Shown here piece by piece: positions 42,391 through 55,415 of a stretch of DNA of 64,000 bases. The DNA is from Przewalskia tangutica. Its lineage: Eukaryota; Streptophyta; Magnoliopsida; Solanales; Solanaceae. A program made the position numbers and the translations under genes. The first letter of the stretch is position 1, and each line of letters starts with the position of its first letter. The stretch covers positions 59,061,609 to 59,125,608 of the forward strand of contig CM056725.1 of the NCBI GenBank assembly GCA_029844215.1. The letters run 5' to 3'. The notes under the pieces were generated by a model, which saw only the letters and a list, made by a program, of their open reading frames with translations, searched no databases and was not told the origin of the DNA.

Positions 42391-45300
42391 TGTTATACCC
42401 CGTATTTTCCAGAGTATGTACGTGTGGGCGTACGTAGAAAAGTTTGAGCCTTAAAGTTAGGCAAGGACGAAATTTTGTGCACAACCCCCGTAAAGAATCA
42501 TTTTTCGACGAAACGTTTTACGTATCTCATGGGCGGAAAATTCCGGCTATGTCATTTATAATTTTTGCGGATTTTTCCGAGAGATGAAATATTTTGGACC
42601 AACGAGAGGGCGACACTTGTCACCCTCAAGTGGACGGTTTGTGGTGGCCGATTGGTGCCCATTTCGTGGCATGTTTCATGGCCTAATCCATGGGTCAATG
42701 TTTGTGAGGGATTTGTGGAGTAGGTTTAGGGTGCACTTGGCTTGATCTTGACCCTCCACTTGCCCCCCACCGGCTTGATCTTGCCCTCGTTGTCCTATAA
42801 ATACCCCTCCCTTGTTGAAGACTTCTTCATCCTAAAATGTTTTCCAAGTCTTGAAAACCCTTTCCTCCTTAGGAGAGGTTCTCGTCAAAGCCTCCCCTTC
42901 GTGGGAGGCCCCTCGCCGAGAGTCCCCCCCTCCTTAGTGAAGGCCCCTTGGCCGAGAGTACACCCCCCCTCTTGAGTATTGTTCTCGTAAAATACCCCCC
43001 TTTTTGGTAGAGAAATACTCTCCAAGTATTGTTACTATACCAAAATACCTTAGCCTTATACCTTGTAGTATTCCAAAGTTACCTCTATACGTAGAGCCCG
43101 GAAATACTACCTTTTGTCCTTTTAGTCTCAAACCACAACCCTAAGGAAAATCTTCATAGCGAGTTGAAGTATTAAGTAGAAGTTGCGTAGAACTTCTAAG
43201 GGTTGTTTGGAGCGCCCAGAGTTGGAGCTAAACGTTGCTCAGGATCGACATTTAAACTTGGATAATTTTGGGCTTATCGAGGTAAATACGCTTGACCTTC
43301 TTTTGTAATTAGAGTTTGCATACTGTTGAAGTATAAGAATTAAGTATAAGTTATATACAAGGAAGGTATATAAGAAGAGAATTGAACTGTACTTACATAG
43401 GACTGTATTTACAGTAGACTTGTGAAGTTTGGCGGGTAGGGAAGTGCTGCCCAATTTTCCGTAAGAATCTTGTATCTAGATTTATTCTACCGAGTAGTCT
43501 AGACATTGATAGACTTGTATAACCGTTATAGGTTGAAGTACTGCGAGTAGCGAATTCTACTCGAAGGGTGGAAAAGGCTAACAGGACTACAAAGATTGGA
43601 GCTTTTGCTAATAGTCGATAATCGTCGCGAGGTATGTGATTCTTCCTATACTCTTGAGCATGATATTTTAAAGGAATATATATAGTACGGTAGACGTACG
43701 TGTGTTAACTGAACGTAGTTTTACGGCAATGTCTTTTGACTTAAGCCTGAATAATAAGAATCTTGAAGTATTTCAAAAGATTTAAGAACCGTTTTTGAAA
43801 GAAGAGTAATACTTGGTTTTGAAAGCTTAAAATTTATACTAGCTTTATGGGAAGTTAGGTATAACGACTTAAGAAGATAAAAGAATGGTTTTTGATTTTA
43901 GAAGTTAAGAGACTTAATCTTAAAAGATAAGAGACTTGACTTAATTAAATTGATGTGAAAGTTGTTAAGAAGTGTGAAACCTCATTCGTGAGTAATAAGT
44001 ACTTGGTTTTTAAAGAATAATGTTTTACTGATTTCGGAAATGAGAATAAGTAAGGAACTTGATTTCTAAAAGAGACTTGAGGAAATTAAAGAGTTTTTGG
44101 TTTAAAAGAAAGGCATTGTTTTGTCTTAAAATTGGTTTAAAACATAAAGTGTTATAACAGATTTATGGGAAGTTAGTTATAACGACTTTATGAAAACAAA
44201 GGAATGGTTTTATCATTGGTTTTAAAGTGGTAACTTGACTTTAAAAGGAGAAGTGTTTTGGTCTAAGAAGAAGGCATGGTATTGCCTTAATTTGGTTTTA
44301 AAAAGGAAAAGTATGGAAGTTGTTTTGATTTACTTAAAAATGTTAGTCACTCTATTTTAATACTGCGGGTATCGGGTGAATTTTGTAAAAGAAATAGATC
44401 CTTTAAAAAGAGTTTAACGTACGTAGTACTTTGGGGTTAAAACCTGGACCTTGGCGTAAAATAAAAAGTACCTTGAGTTGTGTGTAACTTGCCTATGTTT
44501 GCGTGTGATATCCTTGTTGTGCAAGTGTTGTATTCTTATGTTACCGCGTCTCTCGAATGGAGGGCCGGTCGTGTTATTCTTGATCATTTTGGACATACTG
44601 ACACGATGGGTGGCCCACGGGTATGCTTCCACTATGATAGTCCATGGGCATACCGACTGATGGATGGTCCACGCATGCGGCCCACGATGAGGGTTCGTTT
44701 CCCTATTGATAGTGTTATTCCATGGACTAGCTCTCCGCGAGGTTTTACCATCGGCCTTGGTATCCGTGGTCGGCCAGATTGCCCCGCCTCGTGGTCGATT
44801 CGGCCTGCACAGTAGTTAGCCCTCGACTTGCCCCGCTCAGTGTAGTGACGAAGTCTCGTGATACGACCTGGTACCGTAGTTAGCCCTCGATTGCCCCGGC
44901 CACCACGTGACACGGCTTGGTATCCGTAGTCGGCCGATTGCCGTGACGCCTTCCGTGGTTTGGTTGTATAGCATCATAGTACAGACTTGGTGTTCATGTG
45001 TACTCCGTGGTGTTATTATATCATAGACCGCCGGCAGTGAGGAAGGTATTCCACGGGCATGATTGATGTTGCGGGCGTGAGACCCATAGTTATATTCGAG
45101 TAATGACTCTGAGGGCGTGAGTCCCTGACTTACATGACTGCTTATTTATTTTGGACTGTAGTTTGGTTATCATACATGTCACCTGCTTTATATAGACTGC
45201 TATGATTTCATTTACAGTATTTTCAGTTTCATATACTTGGTACTGTTAGATCGACCTCCTTCGGGCTGCGTTCATGCCGCAGTAGAGGTACATCGGTTGT

Positions 45301-45668
45301 TGATCCTCGCCTAGATCACAGCCAATATTAGGAAGCTCCGCTTTCTCGAGGCTTATCTTTGGTATGTTACCCCGAGTTGTAGGTTCTTGTACATTCGTGG
45401 GTATGGCGGCCCCGTCCCGTCATGTTGTATAAAAACTCTAGAGGTCCAGTAGTACTGTAAGCGTGGTTTGTAAAAAGGATTAAACTGTTCGGTTTGAAAG
45501 ATTTGTATACATATATTTTATTGGAAGGTAACCGGTTGGTTGGCCTGTTTTATGATCTTATCTCTTGTTTCATGTTTAAGTTTTATTTCCGCTGATTTAC
45601 TCTGATGTTGTATCACTAGGGTGCCCGGGGTAAGGCACCAGTCACGGGCCCGGGATCGGGTCATGACA
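42391..45668 (+). repeat. 3' LTR of element E
   Basis: TGTTATACCCCG to GGGTCATGACA, followed by the CACCC duplication. It differs from the 5' LTR mainly in the minisatellite segment (about 44750-44960) and in short GC-rich stretches. Confidence 0.93.
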
Positions 45669-46382
45669 CACCCCGAACCCCGGGCCCATGACTGGTGCCC
45701 TACATGGGCACCCTTCTACCTTAACAACTAAGGAAATTGCGGAATTTAAAAAACACCCCTTTTTTTTTTAAAACCAACGTTCGTGCAAGGGCAAAGCCGA
45801 CAAGTCTGCCATATAATATACATAAAAAAGACACAACACTATACATGAGTCCAATCCCACATATGAATACAGACCTCTAAGAGTTTTATCAATCAGAACG
45901 ACAAGGCCCCGCTGCACCCATAATCAGACAAAAGCTCATCAAAGTACTTATACCAAAAAGATAAACTCTGAATGTATGGAGCTATCCAAAATCCCTGAGC
46001 AGGTCCTACACTGCGGATCACCAAACAACAGACTAAACTCATGCAGATGAACGCAGCCGAAGGAGGTCAAGACGGAAGAATGTACCAAGTATGTGAAGTG
46101 AAAAATATCAGAATGAAATCATAATACTTAAACAAAACAGAGACATGTATGATAGCCAACCTACAAAGACACAACACATAAGCAGTCATAACAAGTCAGG
46201 GATGCATGCCCTCAAGTCATTTCTAAAATTTAACCATGGGTCTCACGCCCATAATATCAATCATGCCCGTGGAATCCTTCCTCACTGCCGGCAGTCCATG
46301 ATATAATATAACACCAATAGGCATACTTGAACACCAAGTCCCACCTGTGTCCTAAAAGCATGCAAGCAGTAGGAAAACGAGC

Positions 46383-46618
46383 AGGTGGTATAACGTATTG
46401 GGGTTTACCCCTCATTTATACTCTTACCCTGGAGAAGGTGGTAAAGCAGGTGGTATAACGTCTTGGGGGTTTACCCCTCATTTATACTCTTACCCTGGAG
46501 AAGGTGTTAACACAGGTGGTATAACGTCTTGGGGGTTTACCCCTCATTTATACTCTCACCCTGGAGAAGGTGGTATAATGTCTTGGGGGTTTACCCCTCA
46601 TTTATACTCTTACCCTAG
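46383..46618 (-). repeat. Minisatellite in F 3' LTR, about 4 units
   Basis: Units of GGTGGTATAACGTCTT type with GGGTTTACCCCTCATT. The same array is in the 5' LTR at about 63694-63903. Confidence 0.88.
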
Positions 46619-46833
46619 CTCAACTGACCATCAAACAAAACATAAGCACTACCATGTCTTTTATAAAAATCCGGGAATTTAACCCAAGTACTACAAATAA
46701 CGGAAGCATACCCGTGGAATCCCACATCACCGCTTGCAGACGCCCAAGTAACTTACAACAAGACAAATTACCTCCAACCGAGAGTCGCGGCAACGTAATA
46801 AAACATAATACTTGCACTCAAAGGCTATCACCA

Positions 46834-47020
46834 GCACACATAGGCTAATTCTCAATTAACCAAGCCAAAGTACTTATCAAGGCACACATAGAATAATTCT
46901 CAATTAAACAAGCCAAAGTACTTATCAAGGCACACATAGAATAATTCTCAATTAAACAAGCCAAAGTACTTATCAAGGCACACATAGAATAATTCTCAAT
47001 TAAACAAGCCAAAGTACTTC
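46834..47020 (-). repeat. 48-bp tandem repeat x 4 in F 3' LTR
   Basis: Copies begin GCACACATAG at about 46834, 46882, 46930 and 46978. The last three are virtually identical, so the array is recent. The period is a multiple of three, which creates a spurious repetitive ORF. Confidence 0.93.
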
Positions 47021-49799
47021 GTACGTACATTCTTTTCAAAAGACTCATTTTTATGTAAAACCCCAAGATACTAACACCCGTAGTATCAAGGTGTGTCTAT
47101 TTTTCAAAGTAAGTTACTACACTTTTAGAAAACTCATTTCAAAGCTTGAAATCAAGTAACCTCAAATTTTCACAATCTAGGCAACTTATGCCCATTAATC
47201 AAAATAGACAACTTTCTTAACCTTCCATAAAGCCGTTATAACCAACTTCCCATAAAGACGTTATAACCCTTTTATGGTTTTAGACATATTCATTCCTTTT
47301 ATAACCAAGAGACTTATACTAATTAAAACCAAGTATCACATACTTACAAATCAAGTTCTTAACTTTCAAAATACTTCAAGTCTCTTAATATATATAGAAA
47401 ACAAGTTTCTTCTCTTAAATCATGTCATTTATCCTCTTTTAAATCAAATAAGTAAATCACTCATTTGACTCCCCTAAAGTCATTATAATGACCCTTAGGT
47501 TTTGGAACTAAGGCACTAGCCAAAAGATTTGGAAACCACTTCCTTTTCAAGACTCTATGTACTTTAAGTAAAATCCTTTCACTTTTAAGAATCCAAACTT
47601 CACTAAGGAAATGAATTATACAACTTACAATTTAAACATCAAAGTACAATCAAGGAAGTACATAGAACAAATTCTATTTTTGGCAATCCAATTACAACCA
47701 AGGAATGGATCATTTAAGGAGTAGGACATACTTTCTTTATCTTAAGGAATCATGCTAGAAGAGGAGATAGTTCACATACCTTTTCGGCTAAATCCACAAG
47801 CTAAGCCGAATACGCCGTACGTAGAATTGTCAACCTATAATGGTCACAACATGACTATCAATTCTAGTTTCTAACGTAGAATAATACTAAGTAAACGGTC
47901 TCTTATTCTACGGAAAATCGGGCAGCACCTCCTTTGTTTCTACTTACTTTGCCACCTTTTTCAAGGCCGAATACAATAACCAACACGCCACATTTAAGGC
48001 TCAAAACAACAACCAAACAAAGGGGATTACACGCCATAATCAAGCCATTCTCGGCTAACAACATAACCACAATTCAAAGTCTTTTCCAATCCTTTTCAAA
48101 TTCCAAGTTCTAAGGTCTAACATGTTATATAGTCATAAACAACTTCAACAACTACAATTTCCTTCTTTATACAACATGCGACGACTTAAACTAATAATCG
48201 ACTTGAATTGTAATCTTAAGGCTAAACATGCTAGTTTTCGAATTAGGGTTCCAATAGCCAATATATTTATCAACTTCATACAATATACCTCATGCTTGCT
48301 AATATCCATAACTACAACAATAAGTAAACTTTAATTGCTAAAACGACAAAATTTATACCTTTCCAAGCCCTTAAAATTTCCAAGATTCAAAGTCGCGCCT
48401 TAGCAATTCTTAGCTCCTTTCCTTATGTTCCAATCTCCAAGCACTCCTTAGAAGCCTATGAAGAACCCATCTTCAAGTTCCAACTCCAAAGTTGAAGAAC
48501 TCCTTAAGTTTCCGCCATGACTAATACGAAACGCTGCTTTTTCCAAATCTTTCTATTGAGATATCCTTAAAATACCCTTAGGGACCTTGGGTTTAAGTCT
48601 TGTGAATAATGGATCAAAACTACAAATTTTCTTGTGGAAAAGCTTGAACCTGAGCTAACTTAAGAACAAGAAAATGTTGTGATAAATTCTAAGTGTCAAG
48701 ACCTTGTCTTGCACTAGTAGTGTTTATAAAACATATCGAGGGCTTAGATTAACACACTTGGCTGTCACGACTAATTCGACTCTGACTGGAGCCTTACCCC
48801 TGCACCCTAGTGATACAACATCGTAGAAAATCAGAAACAAAACTTAAACAGAAACAAGATACAAGATAAGAAAACAGTTAACCAAAATGGTCACCTTCAT
48901 GTATATACAATATAACCAACAGCTTAAAATCCTTTACAAACCCCGCCTACAACAAGATTACATGCACTTCTAAGAATGTAATAACAACTATGACGGACAG
49001 GCCCCGCCATACCCTCGAATGTACAAGTACCTATAGTGACAAGGACTATACTAAAAGATAAGCCTCCGAGAAACGGAGCTTCCCAAACGCTGAATCGCGA
49101 TCCTATGAGCGAGGATCAACAATCGTGTACCTCTACTCGCAGATGAACGCAGCCTCAAGCGAGGTCAAGATAACAGTACCAAGTATGTGAAACTGAAAAT
49201 ATCAGAATGAAATCACATTTCATCATTTTATAAAACCATTTCACAATAAGTAAACAGTTAGGTCAAGTAGGGACGATATCCCCAAAATGATCACTCACAC
49301 ATAACTATGGGTCTCACGCCATAATATCAATCATGCCCGTGGAACTCATTCTCACCGGCAGCATGATGTAAAACCACACCCATATGTGAACTCGAACACT
49401 AGATCTCGTGATGCGCTATCAAACCGACGCCAAGTAGAATAGCCAACTACCATCAAGGCTAGTCATATCCCTTCACGGCAAGGTACTAAGCCAACTACTA
49501 CCAAAAGCTAGCCACGAATCGCCGTCAAGAAAGTATCTTAAGCTAACGTACAATAGCCTACCGTCTCACGAGATATGACCGTGGCAAGTACCTTAAGCTA
49601 TCTACCAAAGCCTGCCGATACACGAGAAATGACCAGGACAAGTATCTAAAGTGTGCCAGAACCACATGTACAAATCAAACCCGTGATCGCTCGTCACCGC
49701 GGCAAGCTTCATGGATTAGCGGTCCATGGACAAATAACATAATCCTCACAATGACCGCATGCCCCGGCATCTCACCTCGGTATAAGCATGGCCATGAAA

Positions 49800-49985
49800 C
49801 CATCCTACTGGACGCATACCCGTGGACCGTCCATCGTGTCAGTATGTCCAAAGGAAATAACAAGATAATACTCAAAGTGGACGCATACTCGTAGACCATC
49901 CAACGTCGAGATGTCCAAAAGAAATAACCAGATAATACTCAAAGTGGACGATACCGTGGACCATCCAACGTGTCGAGATGTCCAA
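49800..49985 (-). repeat. About 65-bp tandem repeat x 3 in G 3' LTR
   Basis: Units contain TGGACGCATACTCGTGGACC or variants, then GTCAGTATGTCCAAA and AGATAATACTCAAAG. The cleaner partner array is at 58574-58760 in the 5' LTR. Confidence 0.88.
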
Positions 49986-50567
49986 GAAATCAATCGATAG
50001 CCGCCTCCAGAGAGACACGGTAGCACAGAAACAAAACACTTGCACATCAAAGGCTATCACAACAAGCATAGGCAAGTTCAACGTACTTTCATTTTATGTC
50101 AACAATCCGGGTTTCAACCCCAAAATCCTACATACTTTCATTCTTTCAAAAGACCTCTTTACGTAAAAGCCACACGATACTAATACTCGTAGTATCAAAA
50201 ACACGTTTTCTTTTCAAACCAAATTACTTTACCTTCGTAAAAATCTTTACAGGACTTTTAAAATCAAGTACTCTATACTTTTTTAAACCAAGTGCTTTTC
50301 TTAAAAAAACAACATCAAGTATACTCTTTAAAACCCAAATAACTTACTCTTTTCAAAACAAGTAACCTATACTTAAATCAAGTTACTTCTCCTTTTCCGA
50401 AATCAAGTTGTTTAGCTTTCAAAATCAAATCTTTCTTTTATCTTCATAAAGTCGTTATAACTAGCTTCCCATAAAGCTATTATAACATTTTATGTTTTAA
50501 ACAAACAAAATTCATTTCTCTCACGTACGTCTATCGTACTATATAGTTCAAAACAATCATGCTCAAG

Positions 50568-50572
50568 AGTAT
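50568..50572. repeat. Target site duplication AGTAT, left copy (solo LTR H)
   Basis: Repeated at 54111-54115. The uninterrupted site is in the G 5' LTR at about 59334 (CTCAAGAGTATAGGAAG). Confidence 0.95.
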
Positions 50573-51361
50573 TGTCACGACCCGAACCCGGGCCCGTGAC
50601 TGGTGCCTTACCCCGGGCACCCTAGTGATACAATATCAGAGAAAACCAGCGGAAATAAAAACTTAAACATGCAAATAGACATGGATCAAGATGAAAGAAA
50701 ATAGGCCAACCAAAACGGTTGCTTTCAAAGATATATATATACATAGACATTTGAATAGCCATAATCCTTACAACCCCGCCCACAACAAAGCATGCACTCT
50801 AAGATTTTTACAACAACTATGACGGGACAGGGCCCCGCCATACCCCTGAATGTACAAGACCCTACAAACTCAGGGTAACGTACCAAAGATAAGCCTCCGA
50901 AGGAACGGAGCTTCCCAAGACGAAAGGTGATCCTAAAATGGATCGACACCGATGTACTTACCGCGGCATGAACGCACTTCGGGCGAGGTCGATAACAGTA
51001 CTAAGTATGTGAAATCAGAAATATCAGAAATGAAATCATAGCGATCTATATAAAGCAGGAGACATAAATGATAACCAAACTACAGTACACACATATAACA
51101 GTTATATCAAGTCAGGGTCTCACGCCCTCCACATCAATCATGCCCGTGGAATACCTTCCTCACTGCCGGCAGTCTATGATATGATAACACCAAGAAGTAC
51201 ACCTGAACACCAAGTCCTACCTGATGCCAAAGTCGTACTAACAATTCAAAATGGAAGCATACCCGCGCTACGATCGTGTCGAGATGTCCAAAAGGAAAAA
51301 ACAAGACAGAAATCAAAATGGAAGTATACCCGCGCTACGCATCGTGTCGAGATGTCCAAAA

Positions 51362-51478
51362 GGAAACAATAAGACAAAGAATCCAAATGGAAACAATAAG
51401 ACAAAGAATCCAAAATGGAAACAATAAGACAAAGAATCCAAAATGGAAACAATAAGACAAAGAATCCAAAATGGAAAC
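51362..51478 (-). repeat. 28-bp tandem repeat x 4 in solo LTR H
   Basis: The unit contains GGAAACAATAAGACAAAG and AATCCAAAAT. It sits inside a larger irregular array of TACCCGCGC-type words (51245-51580). Confidence 0.92.
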
Positions 51479-52699
51479 ATACCCGCGCGCCACGATCGCG
51501 GTCGATATGTCCAAAAAGGAACAACCACCAAAGAATCAAAATGGAAGCATACCCGTGCGCTACGCATCGTGTCAGTATGTCCAAAGCGATTAGCAAAAAT
51601 AACACTATCAAGAGGAGCGTACACGTGGAATTTCTCAACATCACGCAAGACGCCCCAATAAGTTCTCAACAAGTCAACCGGCCCTCCATCGAGAGACGCG
51701 GTAGTAGAAACACAATTCTTGCACAACAAGGGCTATCACAACAAGCATAGGCAAGTTTCACAACAACAAGCATAGGCAAGTTATACATAACTCAAGGTAC
51801 TTTCATTTTATGTTAAAGTCCGGGTTTTAACCCTAAAGTACTACGTACGTTAAATTCCTTTTAAAGAGATCCATTCCTTTTATAAAAGTCACCCCATACC
51901 CGTAGTATAAAAATAGAGTGACTCACATTTATAGGTAAACCAAAAAACTTCTCTTTTTAAAGTCGAGTTACCACCTTAAAACCAATGATAAAACCCTTCT
52001 TTTGTTTTCATAAAGTCGTTATAACTAACTTCCCATAAAGCTGTTATAACACTTTATGTTTTAAACCATTTTAAGACAAAACAATGCCTTCCTTTTCCCT
52101 AGAGTTCCAGTTTGCCTAATTTCAATTACTCCAGTCTCTTTATTTTAGAAAAGTTTCTTAGTTCATAGTCTTAATCATTTAAGAATATAATTCTCCTTTA
52201 AACAATCTGAGAAACATATGCCTTATATGAGTGTAGGTTATTCTTGTTCATAATCAATCTTATTAAGCAGCCATGATCTAGGAAATGTAATATCATTTTG
52301 TCTCATCTTAGCTTCTATGCAGATGGAGGTTTCTACTGGTTTTAATAATACTTCATTATTCAATACATTTTCCTTTATTAACGCTGCAGTGGTTTGTCGA
52401 TACACATTCTCGATTTCCAAATCAAGAAACATTATTCCTTTTAAAAACCACGTACTCATTACTCACGAATGAGGTTTTACACAAAACTCATATTAATTCA
52501 TTTAAGTTAAGTCGCTTATCTTTTAAGATCAAGTCTCTTAACTTCTAAAATCAGTAAACCATTTTCTTTACTTCTCTTAAGACGTTATACCTAACTCCCC
52601 ATAAAGCTAGTATAACTCTTTTTAAAACCTTTAAAACCAAGTGTTACTCTTCTTTCAAAAATGGTTTCTTAACTCTTGTGACATACTTCAAGTTTCTTA

Positions 52700-52880
52700 T
52701 TATTCAGGCTTAAGTCAAAAGACATTGCCGCATAACCACGCTCAATTAGCACACGACGCTCACCGTACTATATATTATTCAGCTTAAGTCAAAAGACATC
52801 GCTGCATAACCACGCTCAATTAGCACACGACGCTCACCGTACTATATATTATTCGTGCTTAAGTCAAAAGACATTGCCGT
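52700..52880 (-). repeat. Duplicated 70-80-bp block in solo LTR H
   Basis: TATTATTCAGGCTTAAGTCA or variants, then AAAAGACAT, recurs at about 52698, 52778 and 52848. Two copies also carry CATAACCACGCTCAATTAGC. A shorter version of the same duplication is in solo LTR I (25590-25665). Confidence 0.88.
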
Positions 52881-53710
52881 CTATATATATCTTCCTTTAA
52901 AATATCATGCTCAAGAGTATAGGAAGAATCACATACCTCGCGACGATTATCGACTATAAGCAAAACGCCCACTGGCTATAACCCGCTAGCCTTGTCCACC
53001 TTCTAAGTAGCACATGCTACTTGCGTAACATTCAACCAATAAAGGTTTATCACCATCAGAATACAAATCCTATGTAAGTACGCTTTAATCTTCTACTTAA
53101 ATTCTTCGATGTGATTTCGATTCAAGTCTTTATCAGAATATCCTTCTATTACGCTCAATTCTCTTCTATGAATCTTATATTCATTTATATAAAACTACGA
53201 TGTAATTCCCAATTACAATAGAAGGATCGGTAGTATTTACCTCGATGAGCCCAAAATTATCCAAGTATATAAGTCGCCTCCCGAGCAACGCCAAGCTCCT
53301 ACTCCGAGTGCTCCAATCCGCTCCAAACAACCCTTGGAAGTTCTACGCAATCTCTACTTAACACTTCAACCGACTATGAAGGTTTTCTTAGGGTTTCGTT
53401 TTTGTGGTGAGGAAAGTATAATAGTATTTTCCGGCCAGATAGAGGTAACCTCGGGATTACTACAAGGTATTGGGCTAAGGTATTTGGGCATTATAACAAT
53501 ACTTGGAGAGTATTTCTATACCACAAAGGGGGTAGTATTTCGACTAGCACAACTAGGCTAGGGAGGGGTTCTCGCTAGAACCACTAGGCAAGTGGGGTTC
53601 TACCGAGGCCTACAAGAGGGGAGAGTGGTGTTTGGACGAGACAAGCAAGAGGAGAGGAGTATTTGAGACTTGAAATGATTTTAGGATGAAGAAGTTCATC
53701 ACTTGTGGGG

Positions 53711-53718
53711 TATTTATA
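53711..53718 (-). promoter_or_regulatory. TATA box of solo LTR H
   Basis: The minus strand reads CCTATAAATACCCC, about 393 bp from the LTR 5' end. Confidence 0.7.
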
Positions 53719-55415
53719 GGTCAAGAAATGGCCAACCAATGGCCAAGATTCATCCAAGTGTAGGGCTAGATTTAAGCCAAGTGCACCTTATCCATCTACC
53801 ACAACAACTTGCACAAATATCCTACCAACTCCTCGACCCCTTTTCGTCCACCATTGCCGCCCCACTTGTTTCCAATGCAGGTGACACATGTCACCCTCCC
53901 GTTGGTCCAAAATGTTTCATCTCTCGGAAAAATCCGCAAAAATTATAAATGACATAGCCGGAATTTTCCCTTCGCAAGTTTAGAAAAAGTTTCGTCGAAA
54001 AACGATTCTTTTTGGCACTTGTGCACAAATTTCGAACCTATGCCTACTTTAAGGCTCAAATTATATACGTACGCCCTCACGTACATACTCTGGAAATACG
54101 GGGTATAACAAGTATAGGAAGAATCACATACCTTTTTAGCTTAAACCACAAGCCAAGTCAAGTATGCCGCGCGTAGAAGATCCACCTATAATAATCACAA
54201 TATATCTATCAATCTCTAGTTCCCTTCGTAGCATATTCAAGTAAATAGCTTCTTTATTCTATGGAAAATTCGGCAAGACCTCCCCGCAAACACATAAATA
54301 ACCTCCCCCTAACAAGGCCTGCTACCAAGCCAACAACTCCAAGGGGATTACACGTCTAACCGGACGTGTTCAATTCTGCCTCACAATAATACTACACAAG
54401 TCTACTGTAAATACAGTCCATTGTAAATACAATTCAATCCTTTATAATAATCCTTTCAATATATCTTATACTCAATTCTAAACTACTACAATATGTAATA
54501 TCCAATTACAATAGGGGGGACATAGATCATTACCTCGATAAGCCCAAAATTATCCAAGATATAAGTTGATCCTGAGCAACGTTTAGCTCCAAATCCTTAC
54601 GCTCCAACCCGCTCCAAGCAACCCTTAGAAGTTTCTAAACAACTTCTCTAAACACTTCAACCAAGCTAGGAAGATTTTTCTAGGGTTTCATTTTGCGACT
54701 ATTGGAATAAAGTAGTATTCCGGGCTCCTAGTATTGAAATAACTTTGGAATACAACTAGGGATACTAGGATAAGGTATTTGGGATTTATACTACAATACT
54801 CAAAGTATTTTCTACTCAAGATGGGGAGGGGGACGAAATCAACTACAAAGGGAGGGAAAATATTTTGCTTTGGAAAGCTTAAGTGTGGATGAAATGAAGT
54901 CTTGCACTTATGGGGGTATTTATAGAGAATTCAAGGGCCAAGATTAATGCAAGTGTTTGGTGAGATTGGGGTACAAGTGTGGTGCCACAAGCCACTTGTC
55001 TAAGCAAGACAAGTGGCTAGCCACATGGCAACAAAAATCGGCCACAAGCCAAGTTTCAAGCCATTTCGGCCAAGGCCACCTAAGGGGGTGACACGTGTCG
55101 CCCCTACTGGCCCAAAATATTTCGCCTTCCAAAATATCCAAAATACCAAAAATCTCAAAACAAAGTGGACTCTACAAAACCAGAATTTCTCCCGTGGGCC
55201 CCACGTGACCATTTCCAAAATAAAATCTCATAATTCTAATATAATCCAAGAAGCCCAAATACCAAACTGGGAATCCAATTCCCATCAACGAACCTTTTTC
55301 CTTCACAAAACCCTAAACTTTTCCGCGAAAAATCACATCTTTCTTTCTTTCCAAAATTTCGTCAGATTCTCGCACGCACGCCCTCACATACATACCCCGA
55401 ACTACGGGTATAACA

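Larger units (their letters stand above)
36692..45668 (+). mobile_element. Element E: gag-only LTR retrotransposon (TR-GAG type), complete, in the F LTR
   Basis: It has LTRs of 3283 and 3278 bp (36692-39974, 42391-45668), TSD CACCC (36687-36691 and 45669-45673), a perfect initiator tRNA-Met-type PBS, the leader hairpin, a gag remnant and a PPT. The internal region is only about 2.4 kb. No protease, RT, RNase H or integrase motif is present between gag and the PPT. This matches the published class of terminal-repeat retrotransposons that carry only gag. It would need enzymes from an A/B-like relative. Confidence 0.93.
45669..48762 (-). repeat. F 3' LTR, middle segment
   Basis: It resumes the F LTR after the CACCC duplication (CACCCCGAACCCCGGGCCC) and is cut by G at 48763. 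It contains a 54-66-bp minisatellite (46383-46618) and a 48-bp tandem array (46834-47020). It also has the conserved block GGGCAGCACCTCC near 47920, and GATTACACGCC near 48026, where the second hairpin arm is deleted. A minus-strand TATA-like box lies at 48723-48730. Confidence 0.88.
50573..54110 (-). mobile_element. Solo LTR H (minus) in the G 3' LTR
   Basis: 3538 bp, TGTCACGACCCG to ATACGGGGTATAACA, with a perfect 5-bp TSD and no internal region. It has a TATA box at 53711-53718, CCTCGCGACGATTATCGAC near 52936, a 28-bp tandem repeat at 51362-51478 and a partly triplicated block at about 52700-52880. Its right end is close to solo LTR I. Confidence 0.95.
48763..55415 (-). repeat. 3' LTR of element G, interrupted by solo LTR H
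   Basis: Parts 48763-50572 and 54111-55415. It begins TGTCACGACTAA and ends CTACGGGTATAACA. It contains a C-type minisatellite (about 49400-49650), a 65-bp triplication (49800-49985), the ACACGTC/GACGTGT hairpin near 54350 and a minus-strand TATA box at 54918-54925. Confidence 0.9.

Noticed and set aside
46398..46682. Repetitive ORF (GFTPHLYSYPGEGG repeats) on the plus strand
   Set aside because: Frame opened by the LTR minisatellite. Unit lengths vary and the same array in other LTRs does not keep the frame.
46845..47066. Repetitive small protein (ACLIENYSMCALIST repeats) on the minus strand
   Set aside because: It is produced by the 48-bp tandem repeat, whose period is a multiple of three. 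It lies in noncoding LTR DNA and has no homologue-like features.
51246..51729. Hydrophobic ORFs of 130-140 residues on the minus strand of solo LTR H
   Set aside because: They consist of translated tandem repeats and lie in an LTR with no gene signals.
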